From Pontederia crassipes (lineage: Eukaryota > Streptophyta > Magnoliopsida > Commelinales > Pontederiaceae), in contig CM060193.1 of the NCBI GenBank assembly GCA_030549335.1, forward strand, positions 62,029,146 through 62,093,145: DNA of 64,000 bases, written 5' to 3'. The translations under genes were made by a program, and so were the position numbers. This document shows, in pieces, positions 47,669 to 59,586 of this stretch. A model generated the notes under the pieces. The model did not search any database. It had not been told where the DNA came from and was given only the letters and a program-made list of their open reading frames with translations. The stretch's first letter is position 1. Each line of letters begins with the position of its first letter.

Positions 47669-50273
47669 GATCGCCAATTTCGCTACGAGATAGCCAATGC
47701 AGATACCTGCGGCTGCTCTCCTTGCTGTACAACTACCATCACGGGAGAATGAAGCCCCACGAAGTCGCCAAAAGCGTGCAGCAGATGCTCCAGGACGACC
47801 GACCGGAGATCATCTTCTTTTTCAACTCCTTCATACCGGAAGGCCACAAGATACCCCTCTCTAGCCCTCTCGTCGACGCCAAAGACTTGACGTAACACTC
47901 CCAAATCGACTTTCGCCATGTGGCAAAGATTAACATGGAGATGCTACGAACGTGATGACTTTGATCAACATGTTAACCATATCTCAGGCAAAAATTGAGA
48001 CACGTCAGCGGAAGAAAAAATAAATAGGGAAATAAGAAAAATGATAACTTTAATTATGGAAGTATAAAAAGTGGTTATATCATCTCTAAGGAATAAAATA
48101 AGGTTCTATATCATGATTCGATAAATAAGGAAGGAAAAGGAAAAAATATAAAATGGAATCTAATAAGTCATGTGGTTCATGTGCTTTCTTGTCGTCAGAA
48201 CTTTGTCGCAACACTCCTACTCCACCTCATACTGACCTGATCTTGTGGAAATCAGACAGGGGAGGAGGTCCTCTCATAAGTTTTACAGTCTAGTGAGGAA
48301 CCACATAATATACAATGCATAACATGAATATAATAATCAGAGATAAGAAAGACATATTTAGCTTGAACGTGAAAATGATAACATGACAGCATCATAAATC
48401 ATAATAAGAGATGAATAAGAGGATATCATAAATCATGAAAAACAAATAATGCTTAGTAAATTTGAAATCATGGCGTGCTTAGAAATCATACGATAACTTG
48501 ACTTGTCTTAATCATGCTTCTTAATCTTAATTTATAATTAGAAACCAGGGTGCCTTTAATTTTGGGACATGCCGAGCAAACGATACAGTCCTGTGCAGAT
48601 CAATGAATGATCAAACCATGACCAAGGGAGTGACCCTTATGGACTTGGACTGGCAACCCATTATTCATCTTCTATCTGAACTTATTAATAGCTTTGAAAT
48701 CTTATTATTCGTTGTTCAATCATGACATAGGAACGGGAAGAATCAATGATAAAGTTAATCATCTTGTGAATTTATACCTTAATCATGGATGGATCATGAA
48801 CAAATCATATAGCACGAATTTAGTCATTATTATAATAAATCAAGTAAGAACAACCAAGATTCAAATCAGGATCAAGAATTATGGATAAATGTGATAAAAA
48901 AAGGATCACTGGAAATCGATCGATCGATTCTGGGGAACGGTCGACCAGTGGGCTTTGGGTCGGTCTGCTCAAATCGATCGACCAGTGGGTTCAACAATCT
49001 GGCCCTAGGATGAACGGATCGGTCGATCCGTTCTATTGAACGGTCGATCGGTTGGCTAGTGAGGCTCAAAGATCGGTTGACCGGTCAAGTCATAAAATTG
49101 GGGGATCGGTCGACCGATCGATGCATAATGAAATCGGCTGTGGGATCGGTAAATCAGTCGATTGGTTAATTCATAAAGCAAGAAGGTCGGTCGATCGGTC
49201 GACATCCTAATGGATTTTATACACGATAATTCTTTTAAATTTCCTAACATAATTACATCCTAAACTAATTCCTACATCCTAGCAATCAATCAAATAGTAA
49301 CAGAACGACAAGAATCAAAACACATATGCAATTAATTCAAACAATAAAAAATCAGGAATCAAACAAGGCAAACAAGAACTTGAGGCCCTCTTCTCATCTT
49401 CTTCTTTATAAAATCGATCAAGGCATGTTTTAAAACTACTCAGAGGTCATGCAAGGTAATTTCAGTTTTCCCACCTTGTTTCGCATTTGTCCCTTGCTTC
49501 AATTCATTGAAATTTTTATCAGTTGTGTCTCCTCTGTTCTCTCGAACGCTCCTTCCTCTAGCCGAACTCTGCCTGGAGAGACGTCCGAATAAAAAAGGAC
49601 TTGAGATGGATTGTACGAGGAAGAAGAGACGAACATTTAATACCTTTGCACTTGATGAATCAAGGAATATTCTTTCCTTACAACATGTGCGTGAAGACGA
49701 GAGGCCAACCGAGAGGGGAGGTCTCAAAAACATTAACTTATTTTATTTTTTTCTCTTCTAATCTTGACATCCGAATTTCTTGCCATGATATTCTCTCCAT
49801 CGTTTCATGTTAGATAGATTCTTAGCATTTATCTTATCTAGTTTGGCCGTTTCTTTTGTTGTTTTTATCTTTTTTTTTTGTTACACTTGATTTGAAGGTG
49901 AACTCGCTCCGGTGGCGGCGGCGACGTCGACGACAAGGCTGGCGGCCTCTATGTGTCGTTTATTGATATCTTGGGGATGTACATCAGAGGGATGAAGCAA
50001 CGCGACGAGACTAGACAAGAAATCTTGGCTTTATTCCAACATCACCAAGATCTGCAACAAGATTTTGAGTGTGTCTTTTCCGGCGCCCGCGAAGGCGGTG
50101 GTACTATTAACACTGGTCGTGTCCAACAACCCTCGGCAATGGCGGCGCCTCCCGCCGGCGGTGCCAGTACTGCTGCTGCTACCAACGATCATGGGCAACA
50201 ACCCGCGGCCAGAGGCGGCAAAGGTGATAGCAATGCTGATCACGGCGTACATTCCTCGCGGCCGCCCGCATGA
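47669..50273 (+). pseudogene. SIN3-like PAH protein, copy B, interrupted by a solo LTR
   Basis: The gene is in two parts: 47669-47890 and 49886-50273. Relative to copy A, about 65 bp including the ATG are deleted between the GA tract and the first PAH domain. The first PAH block is then recognisable (VQQMLQDDRPE-type), the solo LTR follows, and the second part resumes at TTTGAAGGTGAA. Next to the LTR site copy B has a 2-bp deletion (gtgaactcgc against gtgaaggagcgc), so the frame would be broken even without the insertion. The second PAH unit (SFIDILGMYIRGMKQRDE, then FQHHQDLQQDFE) and a Gly/Ala-rich tail are clear. The tail is about 50 codons longer than in copy A. Confidence 0.9.
47891..49885 (-). 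mobile_element. Solo LTR (1995 bp) inside SIN3-like copy B
   Basis: On the minus strand it begins TGTAACAAAA and ends GGGAGTGTTACG (the last base differs from the usual A). CTTGA flanks it at 47886-47890 and 49886-49890, and copy A gives the empty site (AAAGACTTGATCTTGAAGG). It has no internal region. The sequence is the same family as 60340-63291: shared blocks include AAGGGTCACTCCCTTGG, CAGTATCGTTTG-like and AGAAAGCACATGAACCAC. It contains GGTCGACCG-type motifs at 48910-49210. Confidence 0.92.
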
Positions 50274-50350
50274 AAGCTCCCGTGTGGCTGCCCAGCTTCC
50301 GGCACGGCAGGAGTTGACATCTTTGAAAACGTACGTATGCGCCTACGCTA

Positions 50351-50906
50351 CACCAAAAAAAGTTTTTTAGAAACCAAACACATTAGTTCCTAAAACTTCA
50401 ATTTTAGTCTTTAATATTTTTTGAGACCAAAATATCGTGATCTCTACAAGCTGATCATTAAAACTTTTTAATGACCAAAATTTTTCCATTAATCCTTAAA
50501 AAATAATTTATTAATAACTACAAATTAAATTTTGATTTCAAATGGATAAGAATTTGGGACTAGTATCACCAGGGACGAACCCAGCTGCAAAAAGGAGGGG
50601 GGCCAAGATTTAAACACGACCTCTTTGAGGTCTATCACATTGGCCAACCATCAAGACTAAGTAATATTTGTGAAAAATTACACCCGAACTAATATTTAAG
50701 AGGGGCCAAAATGAATTTTAATTAAAAAATTTCTACATTTATATATGTAATTTATTAAATTTTAAAAACTTAGGGGGGCCAAGCCCCCCTAAAATATATG
50801 TAGGTCCGTTCCTGAGTATCACATTAGTCTCTAATATTTATACTTTTAAAAATCAAATATAATTGATCCTAAAAATTGATCAATAAATCATAATTTTGTT
50901 ATAGTG
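50351..50906. mobile_element. CACTA-type MITE with nested hAT-type MITE
   Basis: The left end is CACCAAAAAAAG and the right end on the reverse strand is CACTATAACAAAATT. CTA flanks both sides (50348-50350 and 50907-50909), the 3-bp duplication typical of CACTA elements. Without the nested element it is about 303 bp. Copy A lacks it at about 14478, though copy A also has a small deletion there. Confidence 0.75.
50570..50814. mobile_element. hAT-type MITE, 245 bp
   Basis: The left end is CAGGGACGAACCC and the right end on the reverse strand is CAGGAACGGACC. An exact 8-bp duplication AGTATCAC flanks it (50562-50569 and 50815-50822). Inside are GGGGGGCCAAG and AAGCCCCCC segments typical of this widespread plant family. 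Confidence 0.88.
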
Positions 50907-50909
50907 CTA

Positions 50910-52523
50910 ACTACGCGATATGTTCGCGTCTTTGAAGTGTTAGATCTTGGCATGCATGCAGTACGTTGCGTTCATGCTGTTCGAAAAGATTTTGATGTTC
51001 TTTTGCTTTGTGTAGAAGTTTGCAAGACTTGTTTTAATGTTCGTGTATTTTATATAAAATGATCCTTTGCATTCCACGATAAGAACCGTAAACTTTTGTT
51101 ATCTAAGGTGCAGCTCTTAATTGATGCATTCCAGTGAGCATTAATTAATTAATTAATTAAGGAGTATAGGAGACGAACACAACCCATGCATGGGCATTTT
51201 CATCATCCAAATGACTATGTATTATATAAATGATAATTAACATCATGATCTGGTCATTTTACCCAATAACTAGTCATCCATGCCCATTTAACCCGTACTT
51301 TGATTTTTGGACTAATACTTCCATTATTTTGGTATTAGTTAAGTCAAGGACCAAAGTTGATCACCAAACTAGTCAGAGACGACTAATGGGTCACTGATAT
51401 CCTTGTGTTTTAGTTTCTTCATAATTGATATTTTAAAAAATATGACATCCAATTGTTTAAGGATAGTTATTGATCTTGATTTAGTGTTTTTTTTTTCAAC
51501 GAAAGTATTTGGATGTTAGATTTGCAATAGGTTTAAAAGTTGATGCATTTTAGACAAATTAAACTTTTTTATTTTACATCTGTAACGAGTAGGAAAGTTC
51601 TAGCTTTTAATGAAAAATTTCTTTTTTTTTTTGTTCTACTCTAGGATTTTATTACTTTCATAGACCGTTTTACCCCAATTTCTTTGCTTATTTTGTAACT
51701 ATAGCATCAGTAGTCAAAATTAAATAGATTAATGTAGAAAGTGTTGTGTACTGCCAACCATTCAACCCTAATCTTCATGCCAATATATATGACTTGTTTG
51801 ATCATGGAATATAAGAAATACTAATAATGAATTCTATTTTGATAGCTTATAATTTTGAATAATTTGGTTGTTCAAATAAAAGTAGTGTGCAATACTTCAT
51901 CAAATTTGTAATAGTAAAAGTAGTGTGCAGAGAAATTTAGTAATTGCCAAATGGGAGTGTCACGTACATTATATAGAAGTAAGCATATTTGGACGTAACG
52001 TAATTACGATTAGCCGAGCACACTACTTTTGTCTCAATATTTTTTTATAGTATCCAAAAAAATAGACATAAATATGTACGAAAATAGTAATGTGGGTCGG
52101 TGTAGCATACGAGTCGTGGGCTTACTCAAATTTGTTGCTTGAGGTCGATCGCAGACGAAAATGTTATTACTCTTTTAGAAGACCTTCCAGCAAACGAAAA
52201 TGTGGTTACAATTTTATTTATTTATTTATTATTATTTTTTATTTTCGACATTGTACAAGTGCATAGAGAAACTTTATAATTTCCTACAAACCACATACAA
52301 TATCAAAAGAAGAAAGTGAGAAAATGAAGCTCAGTACGTGAAAAGACGAGTGATATGTGAGAGAGAGTATAAGGGTAACTTAGAAAATGTAAATAAATTT
52401 TAGCATCACGTATTAATATATTATTCTTCAAACATTGGTAAATGCCATTTGATTGATCATTACATGTCATTTACTTTTCAGTTTTTAATAATTCCCGCCA
52501 AAAAGGGATAGTTGGCACAATTG
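50910..52523. other. 3' flank of SIN3-like copy B
   Basis: This matches copy A 14492-15614 with two extra blocks in B (about 51290-51550 and 51830-52190). No gene. Confidence 0.65.
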
Positions 52524-53230
52524 CAATATTGTTAAAATCTGAACCAATGGGCGGTTCAACTACTTGAATCGTCAATGACAATCGGTCCGGTCTGATTTCA
52601 TATCATTAGATCGAAAAAAATCGACTAAACCGAGAAAATTGACAACCTAGTTTGATTCAAATTTAAAAAAAAAATCAAAGAAAATAATAAAACAAAGGAA
52701 GCAAAAAAAGAAAACAAAGGATTAAATGGAATATAAAGAGGAGGGAGCAATGAGATGTAAAAAATTAATTAAATATAGAAGTTCAAAAAGAAATTAATAA
52801 CATTAAAAATAAAGAAATATCGAAGGGCAGAAAAAAGAAAATAAAAAGGAAAGTGTTAAAGAAAAAAAGAAAAGAAAAAAAAAGACTAGTTTGAGAAAAA
52901 AATCAATTAATATAGCATATATCATCATTAAATAATAAATAAAAAATCAATAATAACCAATCAATACTCATATATTAATAATTATTATTTATCATTATTA
53001 AAACATTTAATAAATAAAAAATATATTATATTAATATCTTTAATATTAATAGGTTATTAGTAAAATATTCCTATGTTATATTATATAATGTATACTATAT
53101 CTTTAAAATTATTATAACTAATATTATTTTATTAAAATTTGATCCAACTCAGTCGAACCCGAACGGATCGGTCCAAATATGATCTAGTAACAAGTCTAAT
53201 CCAGATGCTCTTCCGGTTCTACAAACATTG
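52524..53230. mobile_element. MULE-like AT-rich MITE (copy B partner of 15615-16288)
   Basis: It has the same ends and interior as the copy A element, with small indels. It is a useful marker of the duplication's age. Confidence 0.6.
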
Positions 53231-53745
53231 CACAAATGTTAACATGCAAATTTTAGTTTTTAATCATACACACAAAATTTATACACGAAATTCATCAAAG
53301 TGCTTATCATAATATGAATTTCAAAATATGATTAAGAAATAAATATAATTATAAACAATTATTCACGATGTTTTTCATACCCAAATGTAAGTTTAATCTC
53401 AAAGTGTCCCTTTGAACCCACATACATGTTTTTCCTTGAAGTCACATACATGTTTTTCCTTGAGGAGGCAAATGTATGGTAACATGTACTATGTAAAAAT
53501 AGTGATGAATTGCTAAGATATCATTAAGTTTCCTGCATGTCATGTAGTTCTTTATTAACTCCATGCAGTAGTTAAGGGAGGCATGCAAGCGGGCAAACAA
53601 TTAATTAATTAGAAGACTTGCAGAGGTGGATCTCTAATTAAAGTAAATTATAATAAAATTGAAATCCTTCTATTACAGTCGTTCGGATGCGATTTATTTA
53701 AGTATCAAAGGTTAAATTAATAAAGTCTGTGAATATTATAATTAA

Positions 53746-54108
53746 TTAAGCATCCAACAAGTAACGAACAAGGTTTCTGCAAACCGCGCCTTGTCCTCCA
53801 GCCCCATGAGGCAAATTAATCCTGGGCGTCCCGCTGCTTCGTCTTCCCGTTAATGTCGAAGGTGGGCGTCCGTGCGACACCCTGCGGACGAGCCCTTGGT
53901 CACGAACGCCACCGCGAGACGTCGACGTTGACGTCGAGGTCCTACCGCCGCGACTGCTGCTGCCGCGATCGGTGCTGCTGCGTGACGACGTCGACGGCGT
54001 GGCCCAAGTGATCGGAGTACGATCAAGATCAAGTAAGGACCGTATCCACAGAAGCAAAATTTCAATCAAAACGAAAACGATGACGATGACTCCGTACATC
54101 ATACCCAT
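53746..54108 (-). CDS. Hypothetical single-pass membrane protein, 120 aa
   Basis: The gene starts at ATG 54108 and stops at 53746. A TATA box (CTATATATGC on the minus strand, about 54227-54236) lies about 120 bp upstream. Residues 5-27 are a strong hydrophobic segment (VIVIVFVLIEILLLW), likely a signal anchor. Residues 38-100 are Ser/Thr/Arg/Gly-rich (SSRSSTDRGSSS, then TSTSTSTSRGG) and probably disordered. I do not recognise a family; an N-terminal fragment of an ATL-type RING protein is one idea, but no RING is present. The block is GC-rich, unlike its surroundings, and sits in 1.6 kb that copy A lacks. A second frame (53850-54065) is also open, so coding is plausible rather than proven. 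Confidence 0.5.
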   Translation of the reverse strand: MGMMYGVIVIVFVLIEILLLWIRSLLDLDRTPITWATPSTSSRSSTDRGSSSRGGRTSTSTSTSRGGVRDQGLVRRVSHGRPPSTLTGRRSSGTPRINLPHGAGGQGAVCRNLVRYLLDA

Positions 54109-54226
54109 CGCAAGAGCTGAAGCGTTCGGACGACGTACGCAAAGTTAGTTAATATGATGTGGTGGATTTTTTTGTTCTTCGACTACAGACGAAAGTTGAG
54201 CGTAGTCTTGAGTACGTACTACGTAT

Positions 54227-54236
54227 GCATATATAG
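54227..54236 (-). promoter_or_regulatory. Putative TATA box of the 120-aa gene
   Basis: The minus strand reads CTATATATGC after a C-rich run, about 120 bp before the ATG. Confidence 0.4.
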
Positions 54237-55236
54237 AGGGGGGGCGTACCCTACGTATATATGCATGCGTGTACACAATCCGAATCAAATTGTAAGAAAA
54301 CAGTGAACCTAAAGAATAAACTAGTAATAGGAAACAAACGTTTTATAATTCTATCGCTACGATGACTCGAGAGATCAAAACACGAGTAGGTGTAGGTGTA
54401 GGAGGAGTTCTGAAAAACTTTTTCATTTCGATTTTTTTATAATTTTATATTCCTTAAATAATAAAGTAATAGCAATAAAAGTTTGTTATATAAGATAATA
54501 ATTAAAAATATATATACATATACCATAGAATTGAATGAGATTAAATATAAAAATGTAAATTTTAATTAGAATAAAAGCAGGAGTGTGGTAAGTTTAAATA
54601 GAGAAAAATATCTAAGTAATATCTGAAAATCAATTTACATTAGATGTATAAGCTATATTTAGTTCCACTGATACGAATTTTGAAATTTTTTTTAAATTTT
54701 TTTAGTTTCTCTTTCAGAAAAATGAAAACGATACAATATTAAAAGTTATTATACAACATATATATATGTACAAAAAAATATAGAACGAAACCAGATAAAG
54801 AAATATCTTTTATTTTTTAAAAAATATTATGATTTAGTATTTTCATAAACTTTTATATAAAAATTATCTAATGGTATGAAATTACTTTTTTATAAGATAT
54901 TTAAAAATGACATGATTATTTTTTATTTAATGTTTGGGAATATAAATTAAGATCACTACAAACTTACATTTAATTAGAGTAGAACTAGGAATTTTCATTT
55001 GATTAATCAACGCATTTTTCAGTACAATACGATTTAATTAACAAAGTAAATTTAGTTTGAGTAGATTTAGGTTTTTTCATTTGATTAGCAGACTTTCAAA
55101 TAACTTAACATCTTTTAGAAACCTACTAATCTTTAGAATTCAACGTACATGTTAGAGCAAATTCGAACATCTAAAATTTTGGACTAGAATCAAACTTTCG
55201 AAGTAAAAAAAATCACCCTTTGTGATGTATAAATAT
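54237..55236. other. AT-rich spacer; duplication match resumes at about 55100
   Basis: No gene. From about 55110 it matches copy A 16620-16740 (shared GTACATGTTAGAGCAAATTC and TTTTGGACTAGAATCAAAC). Confidence 0.55.
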
Positions 55237-55237
55237 A

Positions 55238-55406
55238 AAATGATAGGGGATATCAATTTTATGACTGTCTATTTATCGAGTGACCTTAAATTTTATAATT
55301 TTTTGTATTTTATTTATCTCTTATATGTTTTATCGTATTTAAAATTTTATAAAATTTAAGGTCACTTGATAAAAGACAATCATAAAATTGATATTCCCCA
55401 TCATTT
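55238..55406. repeat. Long hairpin from an inverted duplication
   Basis: The left arm (AAATGAT.GGGGATATCAA, then GAGTGACCTTAAATTTTA) is mirrored by the right arm (TAAAATTTAAGGTCACTTGA, then TTGATATTCCCCATCATTT). Arms are about 65 bp with a short loop at about 55310-55335. Copy A has only the first 25 bases of one arm, in single copy at about 16745. Confidence 0.82.
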
Positions 55407-55831
55407 AGACATCTTTTGCATTTTTTGATATATGTATATTTGAACAAGATGTTTTAAATCCCCTACAACTTGATGCCAACCACAACTTGTTGTCTATCCA
55501 TCTGATCTAAAGATCGGATGCCCGAACTTTTGATTAGACGTCCAAACTTTAGATGACAATTCCATCTCCTCTAGCTTCAATTTTGGACTTCTCAAGTATC
55601 TTTAATCACATTTTTGAGAACTTATTTTTGGTATACTTTAATTATAATGATCAAGTCATAAAACTAAGATAATCAACAAAATAAATTTCAAGTTCATTTG
55701 TAAGACTATTAATTTCAATTACGGGTTTTTAAAATATTAAAATTCATAGCCCAAAGTTTGTATCAAAATATAACTAGATAAGACACAAAATAATATAAAC
55801 AAAATAATTATTCAACCACACATTATTTAAC

Positions 55832-55833
<2 letters not shown>

Positions 55834-55862
<29 letters not shown>
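55834..55862. repeat. (AAT)n microsatellite
   Basis: About nine AAT units. Confidence 0.9.
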
Positions 55863-56099
55863 ACTTGATTACTACAAATATTCAATGAGTAAACAACATG
55901 AGGCTGGACTTATGCAGAAGAAGGATGGACCATAGAAATTACCAAAATTCCAATGCACACAAACGGAAATGAACTATTCCTTCTTTTATTTTCACGATAA
56001 CAATACTATGCCGGCACACATATGTCCCACAAGAATACAATTCATAACTAAGATGTAGGAAGCAGAGCATGCAATACAACTAGCCAATCATCATTGCAA

Positions 56100-56217
56100 C
56101 GCGCGTGCCATACTGGTGTGTATCTTATCCCTTTCTGGGAGGTCAGAAAGATGAGGAAGATAAACCTTGACAGGACCATTGCTCCCAGCAGCTTGTTCAG
56201 CAAGAGTTGAAGAATTT
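56100..56217 (-). pseudogene. DMP (DUF679) C-terminal remnant
   Basis: The minus strand encodes LQLLLNKLLGAMVLSRFIF, then FLTSQKGIRYTPVW, matching the last helix and KGIGYT motif of the DMP genes at 20273 and 32182. The downstream sequence (TAGCCAATCA) also matches the first DMP's 3' flank (AGCCAGTCA). Everything upstream of TM4 is gone. It is replaced on the right by LTR-like sequence starting at about 56218. Confidence 0.82.
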
Positions 56218-58500
56218 TGAGGACTCAATTCAATTATCCATGATTCAATTATCAATTCAATCTTTAAAATTATCCATCAACCCTTTCGAGCATAATTTTA
56301 GAGCTCTCGTTTATTAAAAAATATCATGTCACTTTCATGTAGGTTAATGAAGGATGAATACCACGACAAACTAATAACAATAACACTTCAATATATAAAT
56401 TCACATATGTTAGGGGACAACTGATCATACATAGGACAATTTTAGTTTTCATTAAAAGTTGGTGTATCAATTCCCTAGTTACGTTATATGCCTCATTTCA
56501 TTTAATTCAATTATCCATCAATCTCAAGACTTGGGGCAATCAATAGACAATGGTGACTCAACAACTTTTTGACTTTTATCTTGTTTACTTATGATGCCTA
56601 TCTTTGTCATTATCAATTTGAACCAAAACAATCAATTAAAAAATATCAATTGTCATATTCAAATTATTAATTAATTATCAATAATCACAAGCAATTTAAT
56701 AATAAACAATTTGTGACAAACTATATCATAACAACCAATTATAACAATAACTCAATCATCAATATAGTCAATGTATTAATAAGCGAATCATAATATCACT
56801 CATATAAAAATAATAATGCTATTTGAAATTGTAATAAACAATGATAATTTAATATGCAAAATATATTTTTTGTTATAAGAACACGATCTGTGTTGATCAA
56901 TGCAAAAAATAAGCCATGATAAGAAACACAAGTCATGTTGTCAACATAATCTATGTTGAACTTAACATGAGTCATTTTCTCTCATCGAGGTTCCTATCCT
57001 GACCCATGTTTTTTTTTCTTTCTGACATGAAAATCCATAAATGATGCAATGTTGCACCTATGACTCTATACAAGTCTCAATTCCTTGTCGGTTGGCCAGG
57101 ACTCCTATCGTCGTTGCCAACTTTTCTTAATCCCCTTTTTATTTTTATTATTTTTGTTTTTTTGCTATGTCAGCTGGTTGCGACTCCAAAAGTTGCATCC
57201 ATGAGTTTTCTTGTTGAGTCTTAAGTTGCGACTTTAACTATGATTACCGGCCGCTAAATTTGTCTGATTGCACTATTAGTCGTGCCATGAAACTCACGTG
57301 TTATGATCGTAAAACATACCCGTGTTGGCGTGATTACTCTATCAACGTAGTATGTCAAGCCAAAGTTTCGCCATGGTTCTCCATTCACCAAGTTGACGCC
57401 CATCAAAAGATGGACGTTGCACATATTGCGCCCTGCCAGTCACGCCTTGCCCTTTTGTTGGTCAAGAACTCACAACGTCCTCACACTTTCCCGTCTCACA
57501 TGTTGTCAGGGGCCTAGCTCGTAACCGCCTGAAGATAGAATGGACAGGGGGAGAGAGAGAGAGAGAGAGGATGAAGTCCTATTTATAGGGTCTTCTCACC
57601 TAATTTAATTTTAGTCAAAGTCTTATTTAAAATCTGATTTGATCTTTTTCCAATCTAGTTAAATTATGGTTTAACTTATTAACTTAATCCCATTCAAATT
57701 TTCACTTGATCTATAATTTTAAATCCATAACTCATCCTTAATTAGACCTAATTTTTGGATTAATTAAATGATTAATATTTACATCTATTAATTTTGAATT
57801 AAATATTATTAAAGTATTTTAGGACAAAACACTTATTTTTACCTTAATTGAGAGTCCTTTTTATCCAGTAAACTTACCTTTGGATTCTAATTCAAATTCA
57901 ATTACCTAATTCTAATGTAATAACAATTCCTGTTCCAAATTGGATATATCCTTCTTTTTCTTTTCCTTGATTTTCTTTGATCATACATCTAATCCTTCTC
58001 AAATTCTCATTTTATTATTTTTAATTCATTATAATTTTGATTAATTTATCAAATTAATAAATTCCTCTTTCTCAAAATCTAAAGGGGTCATTGTTTCTAT
58101 TGATTTGACTATAACAATAAGGAAACTGATATAGTTTTTGTTTTGACAAATATGCATGACAATCTTTAAGAAGAGCAATAGCAGAGGCGTTTGGTTAGGA
58201 ATAAGTGCAAAATAGCGCAATATTTTGAGACTGGCAAACGTCGTCTAGAATAAAAATGAATCGGTCAAACCTAGTCTAAAAAAAACATATAGAAAAATAT
58301 GAAACCATCAGTTGTAAGTGCACAATCAAAATATAAATACTCATTCAAAACATAATAATATTTATATTCCCAACTTTTTTTTATTTTCTATTCCTATTTT
58401 ATTTTTTGTTATTCAACTATATACTATATTATTACTATTATGTTTGCTATAATAACAAACATTAAACATTTATAATAAAATATCTTATTTGTAATATATT
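56218..58500 (-). mobile_element. Probable LTR-type insertion, boundaries not fixed
   Basis: The region starts exactly where the DMP remnant is cut. On the minus strand a TATA box (CCCTATAAATAGG, 57579-57590) is followed by a CT-rich leader, as in an LTR. TCAATTATCAATTC-type motifs near 56230-56530 and AT-rich sequence to about 58150 have no partner in copy A. The 85-codon open frame at 57260-57517 (+) has no family motif. I could not find matching TG/CA edges or a target duplication. Confidence 0.4.
57548..57570. repeat. (GA)n microsatellite
   Basis: About ten GA units next to the putative LTR TATA box. Confidence 0.9.
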
Positions 58501-59551
58501 CTAAATTTGTTTTTTGAAAAAATGATGGAAATAGAATATATTTACTTTTCTTAGAATATGATATTATGCTATTTTCTTCCATTTAAATTATTTTCAACCA
58601 AATTTGAACCCTAGTGTCATTGTAAATAATTCTTTGTACAGATTTTTCAAAAAAGATTAACGCAATGGTAGCGGATTGCGCCCTTATGTACTTGGAGCCG
58701 TCGTGTTGGTCAGGAGTATTATCATAACCGCTCAAATATCAAACACTGAATTAGTCAGGTGCTGCTAGTCTCGGATATCAGTGGATTGAGACAAAAAAAA
58801 AAACTAAAATTGATAAGTAACGTACCTAAAATGAATGATTGTGTAAATGTCACTTGGAATAGAGTAAACTTTCATTCCATTCATTTTTTCGAACCTCTCA
58901 CGCAAATCACTCCAAAGTATCTGGTGCTAACCATCTTTTGAATCTGGTGCTAACCATCTTTTGAATCTGGTGCTGGTGATCTAAGAAACCGTAAGGCATT
59001 GTATCGCCTCCATTGTGAATGCAACGACTCATCAAACTTGATGAAACCATGTTTAGTTTTACCACTGAAATAAACATTTATAGCATTACTTCATATCAAA
59101 TAATTGTTTGGTCTATAAGCTAATAAGGAATCGAAATATGACCCGGGAGTTGGAAGCACTTAGATAAATAAAGAAAGAGCTGATCAAACATCCAATCGCC
59201 ATACGAAAATATATACGTGCCCAATAGTTACAGAAGGTACTAGATATATCTTCTTAATTGATAACCACAGAAATATATATCATCCTCTTCTATCCCAGTT
59301 ATATCCTACTTTGAGATATCGTAACCATTTTTTATTCTCCCATTTGTCCGTTCAAATTATTTTTCTCAAGTGTGATATCTAGAATAGACTTCAATTGGAT
59401 GATAACTTCTTTTTATATTATAGTAAACGATGAGTTAGTTGAGCACCTACGTTAATTTTGGTGCATGCCCAACTTGTATATGAACTATAGGTTGTTGTGC
59501 TTGATATTATATGGAACAATGAATTAACCTATATATACATACATACATACA

Positions 59552-59586
<35 letters not shown>

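Noticed and set aside
57260-57517. 85-codon plus frame as a gene.
   Set aside because: No family motif, located in probable LTR sequence with the TATA box on the other strand.
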